A stretch of DNA of 64,000 nucleotides from Pseudeuparius sepicola (Eukaryota; Arthropoda; Insecta; Coleoptera; Anthribidae), in assembly GCA_963920635.1 (NCBI GenBank), contig OY987303.1:20624175-20688174 (forward strand), written 5' to 3'. Made by a program: the position numbers and the translations under genes. The notes below the pieces were generated by a model. That model had not been told where the DNA came from and ran no database searches. It saw only the letters and a list, made by a program, of their open reading frames with translations. The first letter of the stretch is position 1, and each line of letters starts with the position of its first letter. This document shows positions 11,366-23,105 of the stretch, piece by piece.

Positions 11366-11770
11366 TATCTAGTTTAATGGATCTTCTCTGATACATATCT
11401 CGGAAACGGTTGGAGATAAATAGGTCAAATTATATATCGTTGGAATCAGAATTAAAAAAGAAATCCTATAACAGTTAAATGGAATGTGTAAGTTGTAAAA
11501 TAGAGGAAATCACTTTCATTTCCCCTATAACTAGAAGTTATTTCAAAATACTAAATAGTCAGGCATACTACATGAAGGTTCTCTAATGGTTGTGTGGGTA
11601 AAAAATTATTTTTTATTTTGCAAAAAAGTTTTTTCGCGACAACTTTTTTACCGACCCCAGTATACACAAAGAGTACACCATCGAATTCCCTTTAATTTTT
11701 ACTTCAATATCATTTTTTGAATGACGATTTTATGTTGACCTGTCTCCTCGTAACACACTTTTTCTGCTTG

Positions 11771-13162
11771 GTACGTATAAATAAATATAATAAAATGAAA
11801 AAAAAAAAGAAATATCACTTACTCGCTAATTTCTTTAATTTTCTCTCAGCCTTTTGCACGATTATTCTATCATTTTGAGTCTTTCGATAATTATTGAGAT
11901 ATTATGTTTGCCAATGTAGCCAAAGATTTTACAATTATACCTAACTGATGATAGGATACACCGCAAGAACATATCTGCAATTACGTACTGCCCCTGTTTT
12001 TTATTAAAAAAGGATAACTGCATATGAGGATTTGTAGATGTATAGAAACGAATACCGTGCCGACGGTCGTGTGCCTCGGTGCGCCTCAACTGAGACCGTA
12101 AACGAGGCGTTCGGCGTGAGCCTGACAGTGTGACGTTGAAGAGGAGGGGGAGAGGATGGCTGCAGGCCTTCTATTCCCGTGTGACTCGGTAGGGTCCGAA
12201 TTTTGATTTGCACGCAGTGACATCATTCAAGACTGAGTTTCAAATCGATACTTATTCAAGTAATTTGATCCCTATCACGTTAGAGTCTAAGACTAGAAGC
12301 AGAAAATTAGTGGAAATTCGTGGACAAATAAACAGTTCTAGATACCTACTTTAAAGTATAAGTATTGCTTACAATGCATCGTCAAACATTTATGTATTCC
12401 CCACAAAACACGGCAACGCCTGCTATGCAAAACCGCGCATCTTCCCAACGGGGCCCCGAGTGTCTTTCCTGGGGAATCGCATTTACCTTGTAAAGCGTCC
12501 ACGAAAACGAGCAAAACAATACATTGTAGATAGATGCGGAAATATAAAAAGCCCATCGCGAATCGGTAATGTAATTTTCCTAAGGGATCAGGAATAATCC
12601 CGTTCTCGTCTCCGGCGGGTTATCCCCACGATTCCCCCGCTGTTCGTTATAGACAATAAAAACGCCATTACGTCCGGCAACGGATATTAGCCATCCGAAC
12701 GTATGCGGACGTCACAAATTACGTTTTATTTACATGTTCTTGGGCTCGTTTTTCCCTATCCACCGCGCGGATCGATTCGACCCATAACACAATACATGAC
12801 GACAGCAAATTATAAATACCTAATGATATTGTCAATTTTTTGCAAATAACTCCAATAATTATGATCCATATTTAACTACTACAAATCTACTTTTCCCAAT
12901 ATGAAACAAACGTAAACAAACCGCTCTGCGTGCTACACATAGATTCTCAGAACCATTATTGAAACTTCCGAGCTGTACACCACCGGCACGCCAAATATTC
13001 TTGCATAACATTTTAAATAAAGACTAGCAACTAAATTATAATACCAATATACTTTAACTTAGTATCGAGGCCTAATAATTGTGAAGTGTGAAAGTTGGTG
13101 TGCCGATATTTTTTGCGGACGGTTTCAACAATGCTTCTGAATATATCTGTCTCCTTTTAGTT
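11771..13162. other. Non-coding stretch
   Basis: 11772-11838 is an imperfect direct copy of 9566-9635, so the foldback is flanked by a ~65 bp direct repeat. 12060-12200 is GC-rich and inversely similar to 9064-9145. 12400-12760 is a second GC-rich island; 12720-12830 resembles 16260-16385. No exon is seen. Confidence 0.4.
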
Positions 13163-13511
13163 GAGGATCATAATGCACATTTACCTACTCATCTGTGGTT
13201 TTTTTGTGAAGGGAAGTTACGACTATGTGGAATCTCTTTATTGTATGCTACGTAATTGCGTAGTACCGGGTGTTTACCTTCGATTTATGCCGTTTGGTTT
13301 TTATGACGTCATAAATCCAATATGATCGCCATACAAGATATTTATTCCTTCCATCAAGAATAACTCCTTCCAGAGGGCTCATACTCAAAATGTGCATACA
13401 ATATTTTCTATTCTGCATGAGCAGATTCAGCAGATGAACAAATTTGGACCTTATCAATTATTCCATATCTTTTACCGTTTAAGAGTTATGATCTACGAGT
13501 ATTATATATTG

Positions 13512-13768
13512 TCACCATCGGTTTAGAACCATCGGTTATTTAATAAGGATAAAAAATAATGATTGTGCTGCTATTTACTCACAATAACTTTAATATTACA
13601 CTTATATGCAACAAACATCACAAGTAGAGTCATTACAATGGTATGAAACACACTTTAATAATACATACAGGGTGTAGTATTAAAGTTATTGCGAGTAAAT
13701 AGAAGCACAACCATTATTTTTTCACCCTTAATAAATTACCGATGGTTCTAAACCGATGGTGACATATA
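13512..13768. repeat. Small foldback (MITE-like), about 257 bp
   Basis: The left arm (gtcaccatcggtttagaacc) is mirrored at 13675-13768. The arms run about 95-110 bp, with the loop at about 13625-13670. It directly abuts the TA target of the transposon that follows. Confidence 0.65.
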
Positions 13769-15706
13769 CAGTGTGACCCATTTGTTTTGGGGTCAGTCTG
13801 TAAAAAGTGTATCAATCGTGCGATTTGGCTGATTTTTTTTTTAAATTGTAGAGCTCGATGAACTGCACATTTTGAACAAAAATTGCCTGGTTCGCATAAA
13901 ATCCAAAGCCTACTATGACCGTTTTTATGAGCAAAATTTTAAGAAACCATATTAGCGTTTTTTTTAAAAAAAATCTGTGTGCGCCAATGGATTGAGCACC
14001 CCTCGAAATGGGTATGTACAAAATTTCATCAAAATATTTCAAGTAATAACGATTTTGTAGAAAAATTAAAAATGCAGCCAAGGTACGTCTTTATTTTCAA
14101 AAATTCAAAGTTGGCCATGGAAAATAATTGAATTGTAATAATACAACCTTATGCTTATAAACACAAAACATAAAAACAATTAAAATTATAAAATTTTTGT
14201 AACTTCTACCAAGCCTCCATTTTCTACAATGCATTTGTCGTTCCTCTTGCGTACATTCAAAATTACATTTCGTATTTGCTGTGGAGTAATTTCCTCACAA
14301 CTACGGTTTATCCTAGCTTGCAGTTCTTGTAAATTATGGGGTCTTGACTTATAAACATTTTGCTTAAGTGTACCCCAAAGAAAAAAATCTAAAGGAGTTA
14401 AGTCCGGAGATCTCGGTGGCCACTCACAGAAAGGACTATTTCGCCCTATCCAACAGTTTTCAAAATTATTATCTAGCCAGTTTCTGATTAAACGAGCATT
14501 ATGAATAGGACTGCCATCTAACTGTAACTTTAAATTTAAACGGTATCTTAATGGTAACTCATCTAAAGCATTTCTAAATTCAATTTCTAGAAAATTCAAG
14601 AAGCCAGCCGCATTCAAATTCCCTTCAAAGAAAAATGGGCCAATTATTCTGTCGCGTAGTATTCCACACCAAACGTTATTTTTTTGTGAATATTGTCTCC
14701 TTGCATTTATTATAAACTCTGGATTTTCAGCTGACCAGTGACGGCAGTTTTGACTTGATACTACACTATTTGTAGTAAACGTGGCTTCGTCGGTGAATAA
14801 AATTTCATTTAAAAAGTTGCCATTATGGAGATATTCACCTTGCAGCCAATAGCAAAATTCTAATCTTCTCTCCTCATCTCCTGGTTCCAGGGTGTGCAAA
14901 AATTTTGGCTTAAACGGTTTTATTTTGTTTTGTCTCAAACATCTCCTTATACTCTCTCTGGGTATATGAAGGTCTAAACTAGCCGTTCGAACACTATTTC
15001 GAGGATTGTCACTAAAGTATTGCAGAAGTTGATTGTTATTTTCAACAAGTCCACGGCGTTCATTTTGCCTAGTTTTTAATAAATTTTTAGAAATCGATCC
15101 AGTTTCATCAAAAATATTGTTTATACGTTGTACAGTACTTCGACTCACTGATCTACCTGGGTGTCTATTGTTAAATTCGGCCGCAGCTTCTGCTGCCGAG
15201 CGCTCGTTGTCGCCCACGAGTCGAACAATTTCTATTTTGTCTCTTATGCTTAAATATTCCATAATTATGATAATTAATTGTATTGAGCACAAACAATTTC
15301 TGAACTCAATTTAGACAGTTTGACACTTAATAAAAGTAAACAATTCAATTATTTTCCATGGCCAACTTTGAATTTTTGAAAATAAAGACGTACCTTGGCT
15401 GCATTTTTAATTTTTCTACAAAATCGTTATTACTTGAAATATTTTGATGAAATTTTGTACATACCCATTTCGAGGGGTGCTCAATCCATTGGCGCACACA
15501 GATTTTTTCAAAAAAAAACGCTAATATGGTTTCTTAAAATTTTGCTCATAAAAACGGTCATAGTAGGCTTTGGATTTTATGCGAACCAGGCAATTTTTGT
15601 TCAAAATGTGCAGTTCATCGAGCTCTACAATTAAAAAAAAAATCAGCCAAATCGCACGATTGATACACTTTTTACAGACTGACCCCAAAACAAATGGGTC
15701 ACACTG
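13769..15706 (-). mobile_element. Complete Tc1/mariner-superfamily transposon with 368 bp terminal inverted repeats, copy 1
   Basis: The element begins CAGTGTGACCCATTTG and ends with its complement, flanked by TA on both sides (13767-13768 and 15707-15708). The inverted repeats span 13769-14136 and 15340-15706 and are nearly identical. They are very long for this superfamily, where 20-250 bp is usual. A single open transposase gene lies between them. A sister copy is at 42516-44451. The near-identity of the two copies points to recent movement. Confidence 0.92.
14186..15262 (-). CDS. Transposase, Tc1/mariner (IS630) superfamily, DDD type
   Basis: The enzyme would cut and paste its own element at TA sites. 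The start chosen is the ATG at 15262 (MEYLSIRDKIEIVRLV), giving 358 residues; a longer frame upstream has no ATG. Residues about 5-110 form the DNA-binding region: a first HTH ending SVSRSTVQRINNIFDETGSI (DUF4817-like) and a second with SVRTASLDLHIPRESIRRCL. The catalytic core shows ILFTDEATFTT (first D), LQLDGSPIHNA (second D) and EWPPRSPDLTPLDFFLWG (third D). I count 42 residues between the second and third D, near the described DD41D group and unlike mariner's DD34D. No frameshift or stop is present, so it may be functional. Confidence 0.9.
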   Translation of the reverse strand: MEYLSIRDKIEIVRLVGDNERSAAEAAAEFNNRHPGRSVSRSTVQRINNIFDETGSISKNLLKTRQNERRGLVENNNQLLQYFSDNPRNSVRTASLDLHIPRESIRRCLRQNKIKPFKPKFLHTLEPGDEERRLEFCYWLQGEYLHNGNFLNEILFTDEATFTTNSVVSSQNCRHWSAENPEFIINARRQYSQKNNVWCGILRDRIIGPFFFEGNLNAAGFLNFLEIEFRNALDELPLRYRLNLKLQLDGSPIHNARLIRNWLDNNFENCWIGRNSPFCEWPPRSPDLTPLDFFLWGTLKQNVYKSRPHNLQELQARINRSCEEITPQQIRNVILNVRKRNDKCIVENGGLVEVTKIL

Positions 15707-16030
15707 TATAATGGATCATAACTCGTAAACGGTAGAAGATATGGAAAAATTAATAATCACTAAATTTATTCCTCTAATAGAAAATGTTCTATGCACATTT
15801 TGCGTATGAGCCCTCTGTAAGGAGTTATTCTTGATGGAATGAATAAATGTCTTGTATGACGTCATAAAAACCAAACAGCGCAACTCGAAGGTAAACACCC
15901 GGTACTATGCCATTACGAAGCATGCAATAAAAAGATTCCACATATAGTCTCAACTTCCCTTCACAAAAGGTTCCACGGAATACATTATGCTCCTGTACTA
16001 TTTATTCTATGGTGCTATACCTACCTCAGA

Positions 16031-16057
16031 CCAAAGATCATAATATTATGATATTTG
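16031..16057. mobile_element. 27 bp palindromic mini-insertion with 6 bp direct repeats
   Basis: The palindrome (ccaaagatcataatattatg, continuing to ttg) is flanked by CTCAGA on both sides (16025-16030 and 16058-16063). It starts with the same 17 bases as the insertion at 36215-36246. The local sequence is also partly palindromic beyond the repeats, so this is the weakest of the four cases. Confidence 0.5.
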
Positions 16058-16063
16058 CTCAGA

Positions 16064-17595
16064 CCAATAAATGGTCTGAGCTACCTACAGATATGTATTA
16101 TGAGACGTAGCCGGCAATATTTACAAGTCAGTCTGAAACAAAGGATCTGCAGGCGACTTAGTACTTTGTATAACACTATAGGAGAAGTCTTGCTTTTAGG
16201 TGGTTATATTAAATTAACCTTATTTAAACCCAATAAACATGACGACAATAATAACAATTTCGCGTATTGTGTTTATACGCAACTTAACTTTCGTTTTATA
16301 TATGTTTTGGGTTTGTTTTTAGCAGTCTGCCTGTCAGATCGATTCGAGCCAACACAATACAGTGGAAACAACGTCAAATGAAATGAAATAATATCACCTC
16401 CGATTACAATGCATTAGGTGTTTAAATTTGTCATAACACGTTTTACCAGAAAAACACACCATTTTCACGTTGGTTACATCGTCCAAGTCCATAGTGTGAT
16501 GTTTTATATTGAACGAGATTAATCAATTCTCATTAACCATGCAAGTACCTCTTTCTGAGCGCAACTTTGGGTTTTTGTTGCATTAAATGAATGTTTTCTC
16601 TATAATCTTTAATATCTCCAGCAAGTATAGCTAAACTAACATAAATATACCTAACAGTGACATAATTCTTGAATATATTCGCTTTCATTTAGGCATTGAA
16701 TAAGGAATACGTTAATCAATGATTTAGGTATTGCTTGTCCTCAATTTGAAACAAACTTGTGTTCGTGCATGTCGACTGTTGCTTTTTTTTTAATCAAGAT
16801 ATCTGGGCATATCATTGAATTATCTCATCTAGATCAATCTCGGGACCAGCAAGCGCTTCGACCCCAGCAAAGAAGGCGCTGAAAAAGGCAAATAAAAGCC
16901 GCAATGTAGTAGGCGGACGTTCGTTTGTTAAATCACCTGCGCAACTACAGCGATTATCGGTGGCGCTTTGTCGTGGCGCTGGTGAATGCGCTATTACCTC
17001 AACAATGGCCGGACAATAAACACTACTAAGTGGTCCGGGGGGTCGCTTTGTTAATTTCTCCCGTTATAGCCGCGAGAACGGGCCTAATTTATTGGACAAT
17101 TTCGTACGTATTCAAACACCACTTGCTGGTAACGATTTTTGTGCATTTTCAATCGGTTTCAAAAGGCGTGCATCGGTAGGCCTTCCTTTGTAACCTGGCG
17201 CATTTGCAGTTTTGTACAAAATGCAGGTGCAATCGGTTTGTTTTCACATTAGAACGACATTCTAATAAGGTATTTAGCGAAAAATATTTTGAAAACGGCA
17301 ATTTTTATCTTAAAATGTACGTGTCAAAAAGTAGAAAAACGTAAACACGCTACCGCTGCTATAACTGCCATGGATGAAAATGATTTTTTCAAGTTTCCCA
17401 AACGTAAGGTATACCCACGTAAGATATACCCACGTCTCAATTTTTTTATAGATACCTATGTCCCTGAAAGGATACGAGTCATCAGTGCTGTGAAATTTTT
17501 GAAAAATCTTAGTAAACACAAGAGTAATTTTATTTGTTACAAAATGCCAACCAACATATAAAAAACAATTTAAATTCGTTATTACGGTTAGTGAT
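16064..17595. other. Non-coding stretch
   Basis: 16260-16385 resembles 12720-12830 in direct orientation (ggatcgattcga, aacacaatac). 16860-17110 is a GC-rich unique-looking island. The 108-residue frame at 16055-16381 overlaps the duplicated segment and shows no family signature, so I do not call it a gene. Confidence 0.4.
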
Positions 17596-17668
17596 CCAAT
17601 AATTTATCATGTAGATGTACTGGTTGGGTAGGGATCAAAAATTACGAAGGAAACTAGTTTATTCTTTT

Positions 17669-17705
17669 GCCGACGTTTCGGTTATATTTTTAACCATCTT
17701 CAAGG
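17669..17705 (-). ncRNA. Hammerhead-like motif, left arm
   Basis: On the minus strand the order is CCTTGAAGA, TGGTTA, loop, TAACC, GAAACGTCGGC. GGTTA and TAACC pair as stem II. The CUGANGA box is imperfect (UUGAAGA plus an extra U) and stem III would be minimal, so self-cleavage is unproven. Confidence 0.35.
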
Positions 17706-17827
17706 CTCTACAATATTAAAACATCAGTAAGTACAATAACGAAAGCGTAAACTGACAATAGTAACAATGAAAAAAAACACAAAAATCAACACAAGATGCT
17801 TGCCAACAATAATCGAATAAGAATATA

Positions 17828-18957
17828 CAGGGTGATTCATTGGGAATGGGAAATCCCGAAACTGGGGGTAGGGGAGACCAAAATATTGCGATTGAGTCCA
17901 ACATTGCTTAAACAAATGTTGTTTGTTTGAGAGATACAGTGCGTTAAAGTTCTTATTTTTAAATTGAATTATGGCTATATCTACCAAAATAATCAAGCTG
18001 CTGACCTGAAATTTGGCACTGCTATGGTTTTGGGGATGGAGAATAAGCTGAAAATGTCAATTTCTACGTATCTCACAGAGGGCGCCACTTGCGCGGTTTG
18101 TGGATCGTGCTTTTACTCGTAACTTTTTTGAGGTTATCTTTTTGGTCCTGCAGGTCCATCATTTTAGTGCATCTTTTCATTCTGCAACAAAAAGGTATTC
18201 TTGTTTCATAACGCTCAAATCAACCGTTTGCGTTGAAATTGCCAAAACGTGCCCCGAAACACCTGTTGACTTCAAGATTCGAAAAATAAAATATTCACCT
18301 ACTGCTTTCAAATATTGCACAACGACTGTACCATTTAAAGCGAGAAAAAAACCCATATGAACAATGTCCCAAAAAATTTTCACTTTCAAAATGGAACAGA
18401 TTGAAACTCGACAAACTTTGGACACCCTATTTGAAGAAAACAAATGTGTTTCGACCAATGTTCATTTGGCATTTTTTTCTTCATTTTCAATGTACAGTTG
18501 ATCTGTAACATTTGAAAGTAGTAGGTGAAAATTTTATTTTTCGAATATTGAAGTCAACAGGTGTTTTGGGGCACGTTTTGGCAATTTAAACGCAAACGGT
18601 TGATTTGGACGTTATGGAACAAGAGTACCTTTTTGTTGCAGAATGAAAAGGTGCGCTAAAATGACAAACCTGCAGGTCCAAAAAGATAACCTCACAAAAG
18701 TTACGAGTAAAAGCACGATCCAAAAACCGCGCAAGTGGCGCCCTCTGTGAAATACGTAGAAATTGACATTTTCAGCTTATTCTCCATCCCCAAAAACATA
18801 CCAGTGCCAAATTTCAGGTCAGCAGCTTGATTATTTTGGTAGATATAGCCATAATTCAATCTAAAAAAGAAGAATTTGAACGCACTGTATCTCTCGCAAT
18901 ATTTTGGTCTCCCCTACCCCCAGTTTCGGGATTTCCCATTCCCAATGAATCACCCTG
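17828..18957. mobile_element. 1.13 kb palindromic element with CAGGGTG ends and TA target
   Basis: It begins TA-CAGGGTGATTCATTGGG and ends with the complement, CACCCTG-TA. The arms of about 480-550 bp match along their length and only about 18360-18520 is unpaired. The frames seen in both strands are shadows of the palindrome. Ends and target match the other CAGGGTG foldbacks here. No transposase is left. Confidence 0.8.
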
Positions 18958-19405
18958 TATATGTATATAATGACAGGAAAAGTAAAAAAAAATGATTATA
19001 TATTTTACTCACCAGAATTCACGTCTCCTGAGTTTAAAAATCAAAATAAAAACCACTCGCTCGCCGAGTGTAGACGCATGTAGGCGCCTCTTTGAAAATA
19101 CTCAAAAAAACTGGTAGTTTAAGAGTAAAAAAAAATTTTTTTAAATGTATAGATAGTACAGTGAATAGTGTATTTCTACGAACTGGATAATTTGGTACGT
19201 GAAGTCTCGTTGTTTATTGCAAAACCGTAGATCTTTCTTTCATATGGAAGTAATATGGCCTAAAATCGCATAAATTCAAATTTCTGTTTTCCGTTTGTCT
19301 TTTTTTAACTGCAAAAAAAAGACACACTTTGAGGCTGGCCGGTCAATGTACACAAATTAAAAATACCAGGACGACTCAGAAAGTTCCAAATAACACGATT
19401 TTAAA

Positions 19406-20150
19406 ATGAGTGGTTCTGAAAAGGAACTTACAAAGATCTGTACAAACTACTACTGGACTCACAAAATAAACAAACAGAGAAGATAACTGCAGAATTTAAA
19501 AAAACCAATCTAGAGTTGCAGAAAAAAAGCGAAAGGAATGAGAAAGAAATAAAGTTTCTAAAAAATCAATATCTCATAAGTGAACGTAGAAGAAGGCGCA
19601 ACAACATAATAGTATTTGGCTTAAACCCGTCTTCCCAAGATTTGGTAGAATGTACTATCCATAAGTTGCAAACCTTGCTTAAGATAGAAATCGTATCAAG
19701 TGATATAAATAATATATATCTAATAGGTAAACAAGACGGAAAAAAGGGCATTCTAATAGAATTTGTTACCTATTTAAAAAAACAAACCTTATTTAAGCAT
19801 ATATCAAACTTAAAAGATAGCAAAGTTGCTATAGTTAATGACCTTTGTCCACACGATCAAAAAACACAAAGAGTTCTAGTAAAGCATTTACAAGAAGCAA
19901 AGAAAAATAATAAGCAAGCCAAACTAAAAGGAAGAAAGTTGGAGATAGAAGGAAACTATATTCTGCTGAAGAATTGGAAGACAACAATAGTGGAAGTGAG
20001 TTCTATAGTGAAGTTGAAGGCGACTCTGAGGACAAAGATTCGAGTGAAGAAGAAAGAAAGGAAGAACAGACTATTACAAACAAAAATAAAAGAAAAAGAC
20101 TAATCAAAAACTCAAGTCCCAGAACCACAAGACAAACTAAACAAAAGTGA
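19406..20150 (+). pseudogene. LINE ORF1 (coiled coil plus L1-ORF1p-like nucleic-acid-binding domains), frameshifted
   Basis: The protein would bind LINE RNA. The likely start is the ATG at 19406 (MSGSEKELTK). A one-base loss near 19430 shifts the frame before LLLDSQNKQTEKITAEFKK, a coiled coil. The middle frame (19516 on) carries RRRRNNIIVFGL, then DINNIYLIGK...GILIEFVTYLKKQ, then NDLCPHDQKTQRVLVKHLQEAK, an arrangement like the RRM and C-terminal domains of L1 ORF1p. A second frameshift near 19960 separates this from the real acidic and basic tail (AEELEDNNSGSEFYSEVEGD ... NKNKRKRL), which ends at the stop at 20148-20150. Family assignment rests on these patterns only. Confidence 0.7.
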
Positions 20151-20265
20151 TTTACATTTTTTGTATAAATAAAAATTCAGGTGGGAGGTATGATGTATAT
20201 ATGTTCAGTATCGGCATAATTTCAATTTCTTTATATATACCTACTACTAAAAAATAGTATACTAA

Positions 20266-23105
20266 ATGGATCCTTACTTACAAGAATTTCAAATAACGGA
20301 ACATTCAACTCAAGTAATAAAAAATACTAGTACATTCCTAAAAGTCGAAGAAACAAAACAATCTTTTTCTGTTTTACATTTAAATATTCGAAGTTTAAAT
20401 AAGAACTTTGAAAATGCTTTAATATTTTTAGAAGAATGTAAATACTTGTTCGACATTATTGTCTTTACAGAAACATGGAATATAGGAGATACAAATTTCT
20501 TTTCTATAGATAACTACGAGGCAATACATAATGAGGGTCAAATAAACAGGAACGATGGGGTCATGTTGTACGTAAAGAGTGTTTACAAAAACTTTTTTAG
20601 TGTACAAATTGAAAATATTAATGAAAATAGAGTTATTATAGCTAATATACAAATGGGTTTTAGGAAAGTGATTCTAATAGCCCTATATAGACCACCAGAA
20701 ACTTGTGCAATTGAATTCAATTTGGAAATAGCTAACTTTTTAGAAAACCATGTAAAGTCGACTAAATATATTTATTTCTTAGTAGGGGATATAAATATAA
20801 ACATAAAATCCCAACAAGAATATTGCCAGAATTATCTCAATATACTTAGTGAATTTGGTTTCCAGTCTCTTATAAATGAATACACGCGAGTGCACAGTGG
20901 CTCAAAAACATGCATCGACCACATTTTTGTTCGAAACCCTAGCAATGACATTACGAGATCGTACGTTTTTCATTATGGCATAACGGATCACTATCCAGTG
21001 GCGGCATGTATTGATCTTAAAGTCCCAGTTTCATGTCCATCTCCTGATATCAAAAAGTCCATAAAAAAGTTGGATAATAAAAAAATGGTTGAATTAATAA
21101 AATTGGAAACATGGAACGAAATTTATGATAGTCAAAACGTTGATTCAATAACAACAACTTTTATCAAAAAAATTAAAAACGTTATAAATAAAGGCACAAA
21201 ATTTTTTTTATTAAAAAACTTTACTAAGAAAAGAAAACCGTGGATCACTCAAGGTATAATGAAGAGTGTCCAAGTAAAACAGAACCTATATAGAAATTGT
21301 ATGAATAACCCCAATAATGAACATCTGAAACAAAATTATAATAAGTATAAACATAAACTTAATAAACTAATAAAAAATTGCAAATATAAATATTACAAAC
21401 AAAAGATAGAAAAAAATAAACATTGTGAAAAGACCGTTTGGAAAATAATAAACAAATTTAGTGGTGTCAAACATAAGGCGTGCAACATTTCAGAGATATT
21501 ATTCCAAGATCAGAAAATTATTGATAAAAAAGAAATTGCAAATCATTTCAATGAATACTTCACCACCCTAGGAAAAAATATGGGAGATAAACTCTGTACT
21601 ACAGGAATTATTGATATGAGACGAAAATTAAAAAACACAAATTTATTTTTATTCCCAACAGATAGCTTGGAAGTTGAAAGTTGCATTAAAGACCTAAAAT
21701 TAAATAAATCTCCAGGTTATGATGAAATTTCTGCGGAAACCCTAAGGGAAATTGCACCTTTCATTAAAGATCCTCTATGTGATATAATAAATAAAAGTTT
21801 TAAATACGGCCATTTTCCAAATATTCTTAAGATTGGGTTAATAAAGCCCCTTCTTAAAAAGGGAGATTCGAAACTACTTTGTAACTACCGACCTATTACT
21901 TTAATATCAAATATCGCTAAAATTGTTGAAAAAATAATAAAGCGTAGACTAGTAAAATATTTAGAAAAAAACAATATACTATCTAATAAACAGTTTGGTT
22001 TTAAAGAAGGAATTTCGACAGAGGATGCCATGGTTTTCTTAACAAATAATATATACAAAGCTCTAGATCGGGGAATGTCAACTATAGGTGTTTTTCTTGA
22101 CTTGGCCAAGGCCTTCGACACTGTTAGTCATGATATTTTGGCTACAGTGTTAGAGGACCTTGGCGTGAGGGGCGTTGCACTAAATCTAATGAAATCATAC
22201 CTGAGTAATAGAGTTCAATATGTTACTATAGAGAATCATATTAGTCAGCCACTAACTGTGGAATGTGGCGTCCCGCAGGGTACCGTTTTAGGTCCCATAT
22301 TATTTTCTTGTTACATCAATGGTTTACTAAATCTTGACACAAAAGGTATCATTTCTTCCTTCGCCGATGATACAGTTATACAATACACTGGAAAGAATTG
22401 GAAGGACGTTAAAAACACTGCTGAAACTGACTTACAAAAGATCATATCTTGGTTTGATACTATGAAACTTACTATATCAGCTGTACCGATACAATCGCAT
22501 ATTTGGGTGTAGAATTTGATAGGCACTTGAAGTGGGATAATCACATATCAAAACTTTCAAAAAAACTAAGATCAGTTACCTACAAATTCAAAATGTTAAA
22601 AAAGGTTTTAAGTATACATGATCTTAAAACTACTTACCACGCATTAGTGGAATCCTTACTCCAGTATGGGATTGCAGCTTGGGGTAGTACTTATAAATCT
22701 CATATGCAGCGCCTCGAAGTACTTCAAAAATCATTCCTAAAAATCTTACTTGGTAAAGACAGAATGTATCCCAGTATTTTATTATTCCAAGAAAGTAAGG
22801 TCCTAGATCTAAGACAATTATTTCTTCAAAAAATCCTCAACTTACAATTTAAAAATAGAAATAAACTAATACATATATCACATAAATATCCTACCAAACA
22901 TAAAGAACACAAACAAATTATAACCTCAAATGTTTCTAAACGATTAGCACAATGTTCCCTTGATTATATTGGCCCTCGTGTATACTGCTTATTGCCTAAA
23001 CAGATAAGATCAATTAACAATTTAAACTTGTTTAAACAAAAAACTAAATTATGGCTACAAGAAATTGATAAACAGATACTCAGAAATATATTTAAAATAG
23101 TTTAA
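20266..23105 (+). pseudogene. LINE ORF2: APE endonuclease and reverse transcriptase, one deletion/frameshift
   Basis: This is the enzyme that nicks target DNA and copies the LINE RNA into it. The start is the ATG at 20266 (MDPYLQEFQITEHS). The endonuclease motifs are HLNIRSLNKN, FTETW, VGDININ, SKTCIDHIF and TDHYPV. RT motifs are YRPITLISNIAKIVEK, FLDLAKAFDTVSHD, GVPQGTVLGPILF and SFADDTV, so the catalytic residues are present. The first frame stops at 22512. The thumb and tail continue in another frame from about 22485 (DTIAYLGVEFDRHLKW to the stop at 23105), ending with the QYGIAAWGSTY region. Near 22465-22485 both the frame and some conserved sequence before YLGV are lost, so a small deletion is likely. 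There is no RNase H. CR1-group or Jockey-group is the likely clade. Confidence 0.85.

Larger units (their letters stand above)
9643..11770. mobile_element. Foldback element with long inverted arms and a transposase remnant
   Basis: The left end starts TA-CAGGGTGGAGAGTAGCCC. From 9664 inward the sequence is mirrored by the right arm ending at about 11770 (cgaccccagtatac, cctttaattttt, cacactttttctgcttg). Arms of about 550 bp enclose 10200-10550. The right end lacks the last ~20 bp including CACCCTG. The 651 bp repeat at 10715-11365 is inserted in the right arm. The centre encodes a helix-turn-helix fragment (10235-10531). By ends and content it is a decayed Tc1/mariner-superfamily derivative. 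Confidence 0.7.
13163..15998. mobile_element. Outer palindromic element, host of two nested insertions
   Basis: 13163-13505 and 15716-15998 are inverted copies (gtgaagggaagtt / aacttcccttcac, atgacgtcataaa in both, ggtaaacacccggtac in both orientations). Between the arms sit a small foldback (13512-13768) and the complete transposon at 13769-15706. No coding content of its own is left. Confidence 0.7.

Noticed and set aside
16055..16381. 108-codon plus-strand frame
   Set aside because: Overlaps a diverged repeat also seen at 12720-12830, and the peptide resembles nothing known to me.
18100..18458. Frames on both strands of 86 and 93 codons
   Set aside because: They lie in a palindrome, so the two strands mirror each other. 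No transposase motif.
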